This document shows positions 37,606 through 50,605 of a DNA stretch of 64,000 nucleotides, one piece after another. Position numbers and translations under genes: made by a program. The notes beneath the pieces were generated by a model. That model saw only the letters and a list, made by a program, of their open reading frames with translations. It ran no database searches and was not told the origin of the DNA. Within the stretch, counting starts at the first letter, position 1, and every line of letters starts with the position of its first letter. The DNA lies in contig CAADRB010000005.1 in assembly GCA_900708905.1 (NCBI GenBank), forward strand, positions 1,414,861 through 1,478,860. Reading direction: 5' to 3'. The DNA comes from Hymenolepis diminuta. Lineage: Eukaryota > Platyhelminthes > Cestoda > Cyclophyllidea > Hymenolepididae.

Positions 37606-40439
37606 AATAATACCACCTACAGATAGACGTTCTACAGTGATTTTCAATGAAGTGAAGAGGTGTACATCGAACAATATTCAAGATCTACTGAAACAGAAAA
37701 TTGGAAAACATTTATATTGAAAATAGATTTAATAAATTCCAATTACATATTCCACCCTGTTTCTCAACGGTATTTAAAATTAGCATAATATTCGCAATAG
37801 TATATTCAAATGAATATGAAATTTGATATCAAAATCGAGTTCATATGAAAATTAACTAATGACGAAGCAAGTATATTAGGGAATATTTTCAAGGAAATGA
37901 CCAGTGAGTTTATATACTTCTCTTACCAATATCGTCACGACCACCAACTTTTAGTTCATAAAATAAACATATTTTGAAGAAAAGTGCATTTTTAATAAAA
38001 TAATTTCTTTTCAATAATGTGAGTGTTCACTTTAAAATAGTAGAAATTCGTTATTCGGAGGAGTATCGACTTTATGGGGCCCGAGAATTCAATTTTGAGT
38101 GCTGACAGAGGATGAAATTGTAGTCTACATTTCGCCGTAACGCCTATCGTATTACTGTATTATTTTGGAATAATGTTAATTAATCTATCCATGTAGACAT
38201 GAAGTCGGAGAGATTTTGGTGATTTTCCTAATCTTCCATAAATGTATCTGTGGGTCAGTAGCATGAGCACATATACGCTCGGTAACTCAGTCACATTATC
38301 TAGAGGGAACTAACCGGAAAAGAAGTTTTACAATAAAACTTCTTTTGCTTGCTATTGCATCCCCATTTATTTTAGTGGGAAAAAAATTAATCAAAATATT
38401 ACAGTTGGTTATCTGTGTATCGATCGATCCTAATTTAGGTGTGTGATATCAGTGTCGGATCACATAATAAAATCCCTTTGAGAAACGGCGACTTGAGTAT
38501 GACGTGCCCTGTCGTAGATGCCTGTCAAATTAGTTCATTTGGTTGAGCAGCGCATTCAGTAGCGCAATATAATAGACCAGTCGCATGGCCAAATTGTTCT
38601 TTACAAGCTTGCTGTATCCGAAAGATCGATCTTTAGTTAACAGCATTCAAGCAGTAGTCAGTACTACTCGCCAGGTAAATACTGTTTTCCTGATGTAGCC
38701 GTCAGAACTAAAACAACGTGCAAATGTACTAGAGTTTGAGGGCTATACTGTACACCATCTTTAAATAAGTGGACTCACGTTTTATATTTTATCTGATCAG
38801 TTGTAATTGAGGCAATACAAAACTATATGAACTTATTCAGAATGTGCTCTCCGGGGTCTTCTGAGGTTTACACGTGGTTCCCAAAACAGGTGTAACGTAG
38901 TATTTGTTTTGCTTCTGTTAAATAGTTTAGATGTTTTAATCGACTACAAAGAAACAATTTAACACAGAGTAAATGACTATTTGATAATTTAAAAAGAAAC
39001 GATTTATGTATTTTATGGAGTAGAGTGTAATAATCATACCACCGAGACATCTATATTGCTCTCTATATCTTTAACCCTGATTTAAGCCAATGACCTCGTC
39101 CTAACTGAGGACGAGAAACATTAAAATTGCAAATGTACACAACGAGGAGTTCAAATAAATGATCTCCTGTTTCAAGTACTCAATTTATACGATTTTATGT
39201 AACCAATTGGTCGCAATAAATGACATGAGCGCTATATTAAATATACTTGTATAGTTGTCTGAGGATTCATTAAGAAGCATAATGAGGGAGGTTGTCGAGG
39301 TGTCGGTTTGAGGCGTAAAATGTTGATCATTGTAAATATGAAACGATTATATATTTCAGCAAGATAAACAAACAATTTTAAAAATGTAAACATCTAATGA
39401 TCATTGGATCTCGTCAAGGTTGCTGTTAGTTTTTCTCATTGTTTCATTTTTTTAAGTTGTTTAATTGCATGATTATGAATTTTAATGAATTTTTAAACAA
39501 GTTCAATGCAAACAAGTGTTCGATTCGAAATATTTTAATAATAAATATACCATCTCTTCAACTCGGAAGTGCCAAGAAGAGTCAGTTTTAGAAGCAAAAA
39601 CTTACTGAGGAATAGTGAAATCGAACTCTAGAATAAACATAGCAATCTTCTTGGAAATGATATTGTTTATAAACTTATTTAAGGGAATCATTCGGAATGG
39701 TCAGCTTTCGAATTTGCAAAACTCGGGATGATTGTTTTGGAATTTCTTGCTCTGCATTAATGAAATGCTAAATCTAGAAAAATGTCTGAATATTATTTAA
39801 AACATGTTGTCTAAAGTCTTCGCCGCATCCACGATTTTGACCGCTCAATCATATATAAATTTTGGATGACGCAGAAGTCATAAAACACTTGAAACAGCGA
39901 TTTCAAAGTGACTCCTCCTGTAGTTACTAATATTAAGGCTACTGGATCTCATTCCCAACGGGTCATGTTCAAAACTCCCCTCTACAGTGAAGTGAATGGA
40001 AGACTTGGAAAAGAATCCGGTTACCCCTGGAGGGTGTGGAACAGTTGGCATTTTCAAGTATGGGTAGTTACATATGGTCAGAGATTCGAAGCCTTACACA
40101 AGTGGTAATGTCGCAAAATTTAGAGTTCAATAATTTTGTTGTACCCCGTAGTTCGATATTTCAATACTTCTCTTAGTATAAAGATGTGATCCTCGGATCT
40201 TCATCTTGCTTAAAGAGGATCTTGGAGTTTTACCTCTCTTCTACATATAAAATTTGTCATCTTGGAAGATAGTATAATTAAGAAGCTCTTTTATTATTGT
40301 TAAGATGATAATCGATGCTAAATTGGCCTAAAGCTTGAAGGATTTTCCAAAATTTTCCTTCTCTTTCTGAGTAATATTAATTTTATTCGTAATGATCAAA
40401 AAATCGTGTTTATGTCCTTGCGTTTACTTGCAATGTTTT

Positions 40440-40750
40440 CAAACGTTTCGGATGGTAAATATTGATTAGCTATTTGTATTTACCTCTTTCGCGATAACTC
40501 AAAACTCACCTGTAAAGTCCGACGACGGGTGGATTACATGACTGGCGATACGAATGTTCGATTCCCATGTTCTTCTTAAATCCAACAACTTTTCCTTTGC
40601 CCTGGTTTTGTTAGTGTGCTCCTGCTCTTGCACTTTCTCCATCTGCTTCGACTTTCTTTGCCACTGCACAATATAATTTGGTTTACTCTCTTGACTTTCT
40701 AAATCGAAAACTGCGGTTATCTGTTGTTAACTGATGTCTGTTATTCCTAG
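40440..40750 (+). mobile_element. LTR-like element, solo
   Basis: Closely resembles 50,330-50,605: AATATTGATTAGC, ATTTGTA..ACCTCTTTCGCGATA, and at the end a TAATTTGGTTTACTCTCTTG block and CTGTTGTTAACTG. The 3' half also matches 35,700-35,885, next to the gypsy remnant, which is why it is read as an LTR. Target-site duplications were not found. Confidence 0.4.
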
Positions 40751-41344
40751 TCTTAACAAACACTCTGAATTCAAGATCGAATTTATTAAAATGTAGTACA
40801 TAATGGCTCGGTAAATTCAAATCCAGAGGGAACTCAGTTAAATGTGGCTATAAGTGTCCAAAGTAATACGTTTATGTGAAAGTTCCTTTTTATGAGTGCT
40901 TTATTTTATACAAGTAAGTTAATCTTATTGGTCATGAAGAATACAAGAAGACGAAATGAACCAATTATAAGTAGCTTGATTTGAAAAATGATCTTGAAAG
41001 GATTTAAGAAAAAGCTACAGGTGAAACTTAACTGCTATAGAAACTGAGAGATCCGATTATCTTTTTAATGATTTTACCAACAAGTATCCAAATTGAAATT
41101 GTGAAAAGATTTTAGGGGATAGATTTTTTAAGGAATTCCTTTTCTAATGACCTTGTGACTTTCCTCCTTTAAACCACCTTACGAAACTTTATACAAGAAG
41201 CGAGACTGTCCTATTATCTACACCTCTAGTTTGGGATATCTAGATTTTGACACAAATCCACAAGTTGGATGATTGGCATCATCCTAATATCTGATTTTAG
41301 TAAATTCTCCACTCCTTTCCCTCCTAAGATTCATGTTATATGAA

Positions 41345-41510
41345 TTATGTGCGAGCCACTTTTTTGCCAGATCGGTAGAAGTGACACCTACTGCCGGACT
41401 GCATCCAACAGACCCACAATTTTGAAGTAGATTGAACAACTCTATTTCCTTCCAAATGGTTATCAAAATGTATTTTTATTTCTGTTAATTTGTTTTTACC
41501 CTTGTAGTAA
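41345..41510 (+). repeat. Partial extra copy of anchor block R5
   Basis: GAAGTGACACCTACTGC, ATCCAACAGACCC and CCTTCCAAATGGTTATCAAAATGTAT resemble 29,180-29,330. The fuller U2 copy starts about 200 bp to the right, so R5 is duplicated within U2. Confidence 0.45.
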
Positions 41511-42869
41511 GAAACATTCAAAAGTTTCTGTTGCAATTATTCTGTTTCCAATGAAATACAGTCTGTAGTTCGACACATCTGTAGGCAACCACAAATTCGC
41601 TGTCTGATTTCATTAAATCTTTAACCTCCTTCACCAACACACCTATATGTAGAATTTCATAGTACCTTATTTAAGAGATCTCTCAGCTTGATGACACAAT
41701 TTGTTAATACTACTTCGTCAAAAGCGACACCTGCTACATGACCCCATCAAATACACCCGGAATCGGGAATCTCCCACCCCCATCTATTTTAATTCCCCTT
41801 TTAGATGACCACTACTGAACAGCTAAGTTTTACCTTCATTACCTTCTATTCATTTCTTATAATTTATTCAGAGTATCCTAATTAATTTTCCATTTAAAAG
41901 TGAATAACCTAATATACAGTGCTCTATTGGGAATATACTAATGAATACTTGTGGCTTATTCCCATTTTCAAACTCGAATTCGCTTTAAATTTTGTTGTTC
42001 TCCACGCTACTGAAATGCAAGAATTATATTTGCAAGTTGTCTCCGGAACCGTTAAGAGGTGACAAAAGTCCAATGCTGCAGTTCAAATATTATTTCCATC
42101 ATTTTAAATATTTATTTTACTATTCAAAAACCTATCAGACATCTTTCACAACTGTGGTTGACAATTTCTAAGTCATTGTGGGTGGTGGAATTGAATTCTG
42201 GAAGTTTCAGATAAGAAACTTTCATTCTACCACCATCCCAACTTATTAGACATTCTGTTCAATAGATTCACATCGAAGATATAAAATAAACTCGAATTCT
42301 GTCTGAATAATAGCTGAAAAGCTGCTTCTGTAAGCATCTGGTGGACCACCGTTTAGTACCATTCAAGATAAATTCACTGGATTAAAAGCCCTTTCATCTA
42401 ATTAGTGAGCCACAAATTAACATTAAGAAAATGTCCTGTCTAAATTTTAACTGCGAAAACAGGTCAATGTCCGGAAATGAGAGAGAAATGAAAGAAGTAA
42501 ATTAGGCGTCTGGGTTAGATGATATGAAAATTTCCTTCTCGGAGGTCACTGTCTAGCTTAGACTCAAGGAAGAGTAAGAAAGAAGACTTATATTTCAAAC
42601 AACGGTTCACTATTGAGAGAGTATAAGCACCTATATAGATTTGGATATGAGATAGTTGATTGGCTGACCGATTGACCAATTTGGCAGCGATGGGTTCTTT
42701 ACTGGTGGTTTTTACATATCCAATTCCGAGTGAAGATGTCCGAAAATCGATAATTTAGTACATGAGGGGTGAACTTATGAGCGCATCGAATGAACTCTTA
42801 GTGTACCCGACGAAAACACCGAGAATATTTGGTTTGGCGTCCTAACAATTACCCACATTAATACAAAAT

Positions 42870-43235
42870 GTCAAAGGGGAGGGAATGAAAAAGATACTGA
42901 GAGCAATGTTAAGGTACTAAAGCGTCTTACGTAATTTGATTTTTGGATTCTAGTTGCACAATATTTACTAAATGGGTAGCTCACGTTCTGAAATCCACAT
43001 ATGATGATTGGTCCTCTGGATTGCAGAAAATACTTATCTACGACGTTCAGTACTTATTGAACACTTTTAATAAAGAAGGGTCGGTCTTGCCACTTCAACC
43101 CATTTCTTCTTCTGGCGGTTGATAAAACAAAATGATCTTGCATGAAATTCAGCAGCTTATGATCTTAACGTAACCGAGATGAGATAGCTAAAAGTTATAA
43201 GGTGGCAGAGCTCCGTGACTTAAAAGGCATTTTAC
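42870..43235 (+). repeat. Dispersed repeat R3, copy 4
   Basis: Longest copy. It starts with AAAGGGGAGGGAATG, has GTCCTCTGGATTGCAG, TCGGTCTTGCC and GGCAGAGCTCCGTGAC, all in the order seen at 24.8 kb. Confidence 0.65.
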
Positions 43236-44053
43236 TGATATTCCGCCATCTCCTCATTTGTGAACAAATTTTCCGCCTTTTCCTCCTATATTAAACTTAC
43301 GCTTCAACTATCTGAAGCAATATCACAGTAGATACAAGCAAATGAAATCAATACCTTCCGAATTTGTTGGAACGACGCTCCAATTTTAGCAGTAGAAGAT
43401 CGAACATTTATTCACCCTAACTAACAGAAAGATATTTTCCAATTTCACCTGGTTGATCTCGTCTAATTTGCCTGGTTTGAATTGATATCGAATGATATTT
43501 AGCTTTCTTCTAGCTTATGAAAAATTGCGATCAATGTTTAAATACGCTAGGATGAAATAATCCGCCATGTTTTGAGCATGTTCCTTTGCGAACTCAATAT
43601 TTAGTAAACATTTTTGAGCATGGAGAACATTCAGTCCGGCCTAACTTACATATGGATATTTATATTTTATTATTAAAGCATCATTCGACGAAATATTCTC
43701 CATGCAATTCAGAGCATGTTTAACAAAATCGAAATTATGCGGCCAGGAGTCCATGAAAATGCATTCGCAAATTAGAGGACACAACTGCCTTGTTATAAAT
43801 AAAATTGGTATTACTTAAACCTGGTTTGATATTGAATTTGTTTCCTTTTAAGTATTGTAATATGTTAACGACCTTAAACTAGTATTTTAGGATTAGGGTT
43901 AACTGAAATATGTTTTGATTTAATATAAATTGCTAAATATTCTATCTTCTAATCATGAAATACTTCATGTTTGATAAGTGAGAACCTAGACACAAAAACA
44001 AAGTTTCCGCAGTTTTGTTGCATCCAGATCCACCTTTGAAGAAGTGCCCTGCG

Positions 44054-44107
<54 letters not shown>

Positions 44108-44110
44108 NNN

Positions 44111-44164
<54 letters not shown>
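44054..44164 (+). repeat. GATA tetranucleotide microsatellite
   Basis: About 27 GATA units, interrupted by three N at 44,108-44,110. The true length is uncertain because the gap lies inside the array. The minus-strand SIYL-repeat open frame is an artefact of the array. Confidence 0.95.
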
Positions 44165-45240
44165 CTGTGTCTCCTGACTCGGTCAGGATTGAGATCATTG
44201 AAAGCTCATGCCGATAGAATTTGGAAAAGAAACTCACCTGTCTATTATATGTGTCCCATTTATCTGACAAGGAATAATAAAACTGAAACAAAAGTTTTCA
44301 AATTAAAAGAAGCGCAAAAGAATTTCTATTAAAGTTCAATATTAAATGTTTTTGTAAGAGGAACCAATGGAAGATAGCTTTTCGATCTTTTTGTTCTCAT
44401 AACTCAAACTCCTCTTGGTGAAATAATGATTGGCAATTTGAAATTCTTACCATAGGGGATAATGTTAAAGCCTTCAGATTTCTGAATTTTAAAGTAACAG
44501 GGACGCAGGTGAATGTACATATCTTTTTCATTTGATAGCTGCAGAAAACGGTCTTGAAAAGACGCATGACCCTAATGGAAACACTTGTTTCTTCTTTCGA
44601 GCTCAAACATAATTTACAGGTACAAGCTAGGATATCAAAGTGGTATCTTTGATATGCCTAATAGGGATTTTTCGAATGAGGAGGAATTCTATAGCAAATA
44701 GACAATAAAGAACATTGAACATGTTACATCGGCTGCTCTCCATATTTGAAATTCCAGTTTCTTCACCATTGACAACTTTTGAATTTTGTCCAAAATGACA
44801 AATTTAATTGACTTTCTTGAATCCTAAGCCTATTTAAATAAACAATTATATACATTCATTGATATTAATGAATGGGATATTTATTCCACGCAAGTGAATA
44901 ACCAATTATACAATTTTATGTACAGCCACATTAAAAGGTATTCTCACTCTATCCGTTAACACATTATTTCTGTCCTCTCCTATTATCAGGTATCTCCTTA
45001 ACAGGGACCCGCATGGATGAAACAAAGGCATACTTTTATATCCACTATGGCAGCTATTCTTCCTCCTTTCTTCGTCTCAGTTGAGCACGGGAAATAAAGA
45101 ATGTGCTGGAAAAATATCAGTTCTATTTGCTTGACTGACTGGCATGTCCGAATAATTATACAAAAAACGTTCTGGTTCAATATACACAAGATTTAGTGAA
45201 ATGAAATTAGGGGTTAGTAACTAAGACGGATCTGTATTGG

Positions 45241-45297
45241 AGAATCGTTTAACTTAATTACTCTGTCTATCCAGGCGGAAGTAGGTTAAACGATTCT
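45241..45297. repeat. Perfect 13-bp inverted repeat
   Basis: AGAATCGTTTAAC (45,241-45,253) and GTTAAACGATTCT (45,285-45,297) are exact reverse complements around a 31-nt loop. Pairing does not extend further on either side. It could be the tip of a small foldback element or chance. Confidence 0.6.
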
Positions 45298-46467
45298 GGT
45301 GATTTAGATACAGTATGCAGTGATCTAGCAAAAAAGATTTTTGATCTTAACTTTGTATTTTAGGGATTTCACAAATTATAAGCTAACGATGATGTATTAT
45401 CCTATTTTTCGATAATTAATCGCTAGAAAATCTCACAAATAAAAATTACAATGATTATCAAATTCTTATGCAAATCTTATGCCTTTTGCCCACTTGCCGC
45501 GAAATAATGTTTAAAGTAACGATTGCAATTAATACCGAATCTATATTTGAACCCTTTTTCGACTTATGAACACAAAATCGGGTTTATAAGTAATTATAAC
45601 GAATGTAAAAGAATATCAAAACGGTTGGGAGAGAACCACCGGATCGAAGAACATAGTGGATTCCAGACAGTTTTCAAATTAACAAACTTGATGTCACCTT
45701 GGTTTTCACATTCACCAGATGGCAGTATAGACGTCATCAGACGATAGACTATTCAACATTATGCTCCAGTCAGCAATGCCCACACCCCTATCTCCAATAA
45801 AGAAATAAATTTTATATATAAATTGGGCTATATTCTCGACTATTAAACATATTTACTATCAGACGGGGTATTTGAATATCCTTGATAGACCCAGACAGTC
45901 TTAACTGCACCATGTTTAAATATCGAAAGTTCAAATCTCAAGATGTTTTTAAGACCTCTTAATGAGTTTATTTCCGCGTTATTCGGGTCTTGTTGACCTC
46001 GTTTTCCCGAAAAATTTGTCTCTTCTTATAGTCAAGGACAGCATTTTGATGGCGACTAAAATATTTAGCATTTCGGAGCTCTCTATACCACCCATTATTC
46101 TTATGCATATTTGTATAAATAACTCAAATTTATCCATCAGAATTTTTCTATTTTCGAATTTTTGAATTTTCAAATTGGTATTTCAAATGATTTATTTTAT
46201 CAATATTTCCGTTTATATCACCCTTTACCATTCTCAAGATACGATTTTGGAAACACAACCTTAAAATACTTTCTTAAACTTTGACCCTTCTATATTTTGT
46301 AATTATTAAATTAAGAATAGACCTTGAAGATAGTCTCAAGGCTTGTATCTATGGCGTAAATCTGCTTATTTCTTCGTTTGACCTTAAGATCTTGAGTGGC
46401 CAGCTGCCCAGACTATCTTAAATAAACATTCACTTAGTAATTAATTATCCATCTAATTCAGTAGAAA

Positions 46468-46579
46468 NNNNNNNNNNNNNNNNNNNNNNNNNNNNNNNNN
46501 NNNNNNNNNNNNNNNNNNNNNNNNNNNNNNNNNNNNNNNNNNNNNNNNNNNNNNNNNNNNNNNNNNNNNNNNNNNNNNN
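46468..46579. other. Assembly gap
   Basis: 112 N. An open minus-strand frame immediately to the right (to 46,796) runs into the gap, so anything coding there is truncated by missing sequence. Confidence 0.99.
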
Positions 46580-49500
46580 ATTCAATTACTTCTTCGCAGG
46601 AATTACTACCCATTGTTATGTCTATTGTAATATTATACAAATATAACAGGTTACTACTGGCTCTCTGATAAAGGGCAGCATTTATCCACGGATGAGATGT
46701 TCTTTCATAGAATTTACTGCATGGAAAGTGATTCAACCGATTTTGCATAACTACTTCATCTACTAAGCCTGCATTACCAAATTTATTTGATGTCAAGTAT
46801 TATTAAGCATTTTCAAATCTTTTGAAAACTTTCTCATTCAAGAATTTAACTGTAGTGGGAAGAACCAATGACCTAATCTATCGTCTCCTCACAATAGACC
46901 GTTATCAACTCAACTATATTCCGCTACACAAATTGCAACCGAGGTTGAGCTCATTGTGATCATGATACCGTTACTTTCCTCAAAACAATCGCCTAAACTA
47001 ATACTTCTTCCAGGTACCAGGTTGCCTGTCGACTTAAGAAATACAACCTCTTTTAAGGCTGAGAGCCAATGGCCCTCCATTCGTCTCAAATAAAAAAACG
47101 TCGATGTTTCATAATACAAATTTACATGTTGGGGTTCTTTTTGGGCAATTTCAGGTTATGTAATTCAATTATTAATTAATTTCACCTTCAGTCGGAAATA
47201 GTTAAGAAAACCAAAATCGATAATTTGCTAAAAACTGTTGAAGAAGTGCTAATTTTTAATAAGTATTCAAATTAAAAGTATTGCTCCTGATGTGGCTAAT
47301 GCGTAACACTGGAGACTAAAATTTAGAGAAATTTCGATACGAATTAATTATTTGGGAAGTCCGATAGCTCTCGTTCAGTGGTGGGGAATGGTTGAGCGTC
47401 AGTAAAGTACATCATAGAATGAGAAAAATTTGACATTGTCAAAACCTAAGAATCGTTTGACTTCATTTCGCGAAACTCAATATTCATCCATATTCCGATC
47501 TAATATTCTATGTTTTTTATCATTTGGTAGAATTAGTGAAGTTTATGCTGTCTTCTAATCCGAAATTTTTATCAGTCTTTCGAAAGTTTTCTGATGCATG
47601 GTTATTATTAGTAATTTGCCTACTAACTTTTCGTATTTATTCTAACAAACTCAGAATTTCTCTATAAGCAGCTTTTTAGAGAACTCCCAAAAGGTTGCCT
47701 TTCAGGGTATCTCAAATCAAAATATATCCGATTAAAGAAACTATGTAGATTTACCAGCCTAAGGTTTTCTGTATTGTGTGCCTTCCTTTCGTACACAAAG
47801 ATTTCAATTTGTAGCTGGTCTCAGTTACAGACCATCTGAGGTATATCTAGTCAAATGGGTTCATTCGAATTTTAGGGTAATGTATAAAACTGATCATTAT
47901 TGCAGAGAAGAATTAATTAATTAAAAAATGTTTTTCTAATAAATATTGCCAACACTTCGCCAGAGAAACTGCTAACTAGCCTTCCCCCACGGGTCAAGTT
48001 TAATGACCAAAACGATCGCATGTCGTTTTCGAGTGACGATGGTAACTGGGTGGAACTGGCCACATTTGGGGTCTCTATTATGTTCCTCCCCTTTTCGGTA
48101 GCCTGCCCATGCGATAGAAGCCCCAGCAACCCACATGTCTCACGAGCCACTTTATTTATTGCTCAATTTAATTAGCATGATTCATAAAGAGCGCGGTAGA
48201 TTAAGTAAATTGGTCTATTTTTATATTGATATAATTACAACGAGAAAAGGGTGAAAAATTAATTCAGATCAAACGCGAATTGTTTATTATTTTTCCTAAA
48301 CAGATTGCCCAGTTAATTGGTTAACATTCCCTTTTAACTCTCAGTCACTCCCTTTATAAAGCTACAACTACTCAGACCTCAGAAGGAAAAAGGGAGTTAA
48401 CCTGTAAGCCAAACCCTGACTTTTATTAAGAAAATGAATTTGCTTATATTGAATCCGATACATGGTAAATGATTGGCTATTTGATCAGTCAATAACTGTG
48501 GCCTACCTATCATCCGGTATCAGCGTAGAAATACAATAATTGATAATCAATTAGGCGAGGAATGAGTTTCGCCCAACAACGAGCCAATATTCGAAATGGC
48601 TCTCTAACAGAAATATAGTAAGCAGTGAATGTATGGTATCCGGAGTCTTACGTTTCAAATTGTTGCAACAATACTCGGAGATCTTACTCCATTTGAATGA
48701 GGAAACGCATTTCGGTTATTATTGATGCTTTTCTTTTTCTTTTCTTAACAGGAGAAAGTTGACAGTCTATAATGAAAAGAATTTGAGCTTAATCTAAATT
48801 TTATCATTCATCAAAGCAATCACGATCACGAAATAACTTTATAAAATTTCAAGAAAATACTGAGAAATTCTATCTGGAAGCAATTAATGTTCCACGGAAA
48901 GAGAGTTTGTTTATTTCAATAACATTCCAGGACAGAAGTTCAGCATTCAACCCCCATAAATTTGTTTAATATTTCTATAAGCTAAGAATACTCACTCTTA
49001 ATAAGCATCACAGAAAAAGAGATTCATCAGAAGACTGAGCCAACCTCTTACATCTTTAAATATAAAAACCCGTTGAGTATTTCACCTGTCTGCAAGTTTA
49101 TATGAAAGATGCCATTACAGTTGCATTACTCAAAAAGGGACGTTAATGACTTTTGTCTACCCTGGAAAACTAAGTCCTAAATTGTGATAAACCAATAAAC
49201 GTCCTGAAGCACTTTGCATAGGGGGAGATCAGGTGTACACAAGTTCTGTCGGAGTAGTAGCTTTGTTCTCGACACGCTGGGGTTAAATAAATGACGAACT
49301 TAAATTAATTACTCAGGAGTATAAATCAATTAAAAACTTGGCATAGTATTTTATTTCTACCAGCCTACGAACAATAGGCCTGTTAGTCCCATTGGAAGGA
49401 GTGTTTTTCAGCGTACATATCAAACAAAGGAAAGGTATAATTTGGCCTCTTTGAGATACTCGCATTCTTCTATCTCATTTTTATACCAGTATTCATCCTT

Positions 49501-50329
49501 GGAGTTGGTCATTCCAAAAGTATTGAATGTCCAACAATGAGTCACGATGTTATTATCTTAGCAATTGCAAAATTTGATGGCTGAATCAGTGAATTTCATT
49601 AGATATATCTCACAGAGCTTGCTTTCTTATTACATTACTTTATAACGTTATATAGCACAGTATTATTGCTCACGGCACAATAAAAACTTTTACAGGTTTA
49701 ATCATGAGAAACCATCTACATAAGGGAATAAAAAATGAGTCCAGTAAATAAGATATGCAACTAGGGAGGAGGCAAATAGTTCTTATTTTACTCGAAGACA
49801 TTCGGAGACATTGAGTTTAGCATATTCTTATTGGGGAAGAAGTTCACTTTGTGATGCCGGAACGTCAAATTTTCATCATTTGTTTCCCATATATCATGGA
49901 TGAGATCATGCCCGCTATATTCAGAGCTCATTGGCCAGTTGATTTATTTCCGTAGTTGGTCAAGCCATCTCGATTTATTTACATCTTTTTACAACCATGA
50001 GCAAGTAGATGGGACAAGCAGCGATAGATTAAACGTGACACAGGTGACTACTGCTCACTCAAGGTGGATTGTAATTACCCGTACTTACTGTTTCTTTATA
50101 GCCCCCATATTTTATTCACTTGACCTTCACAAATAAGCAAAATCCGCCGAAACATGTTGATTCACCTTGCCATACATCAGTTAATATTTTGACGAGGTTA
50201 ATCCCTAGAAGATGATCAGTAGGTGATAACGGATCTGGCACTTACATTACCAAGTGGACCTCAATCTTTACCAATGTGCTAATCTTAGCTATAAACCATT
50301 GAACTTTTCTTGAACTGTTTTCCAACTGC

Positions 50330-50605
50330 TTCATGTTGGAGAATATTGATTAGCGATTTGTACCCACCTCTTTCGCGATAGCTGATAATTTCGACTCTAA
50401 CAATCTCCCACGCCGGTTGCAAGACTATTAGTCCACACGTACAACTCTCAAGCTCTCCCTCCTACTCCATAAGATTCTGTTTCTCTCTCTCTCGAGTTTC
50501 TGTTTCCGTTTATCAATATAGATTGGTTTATTCTTAACTCTTGGCTTCCTAATTTAAAATTGTGGTTGACTGTTGTTCGTGAAAGACTTTTTGCATCAGC
50601 CGTGG
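50330..50605 (+). mobile_element. LTR-like element at the U2 position matching the U1 gypsy LTR
   Basis: Shares the whole LTR-like sequence with 40,440-40,750 and its 3' half with 35,700-35,885 (TTTATCAATATAGATTGG, CTTGGCTTCCTAAT and GACTGTTGTT). It sits between the same anchors as the U1 copy. Confidence 0.4.

Larger units (their letters stand above)
26868..39085 (+). repeat. Segmental duplication unit U1
   Basis: Leftmost of three degenerate collinear units. Anchor blocks in order, with U2 partners: 26,868-27,000 (39,088-39,215), 27,820-28,070 (39,833-40,110), 29,005-29,440 (41,560-42,000), 29,655-29,720 (42,500-42,560), 32,022-32,215 (45,715-45,930), 32,520-32,680 (46,915-47,070), 33,565-33,650 (49,235-49,350), 34,968-35,020 (50,190-50,245), 35,590-35,885 (50,330-50,605), 37,240-37,430 (51,400-51,500) and 37,745-37,950 (52,015-52,190). 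No intact gene was recognised between anchors. Open frames inside are short and not shared between units. Confidence 0.55.

Noticed and set aside
43986..44291. 101-codon minus-strand open frame with SIYL repeats
   Set aside because: It is the translation of the GATA microsatellite across an N gap.
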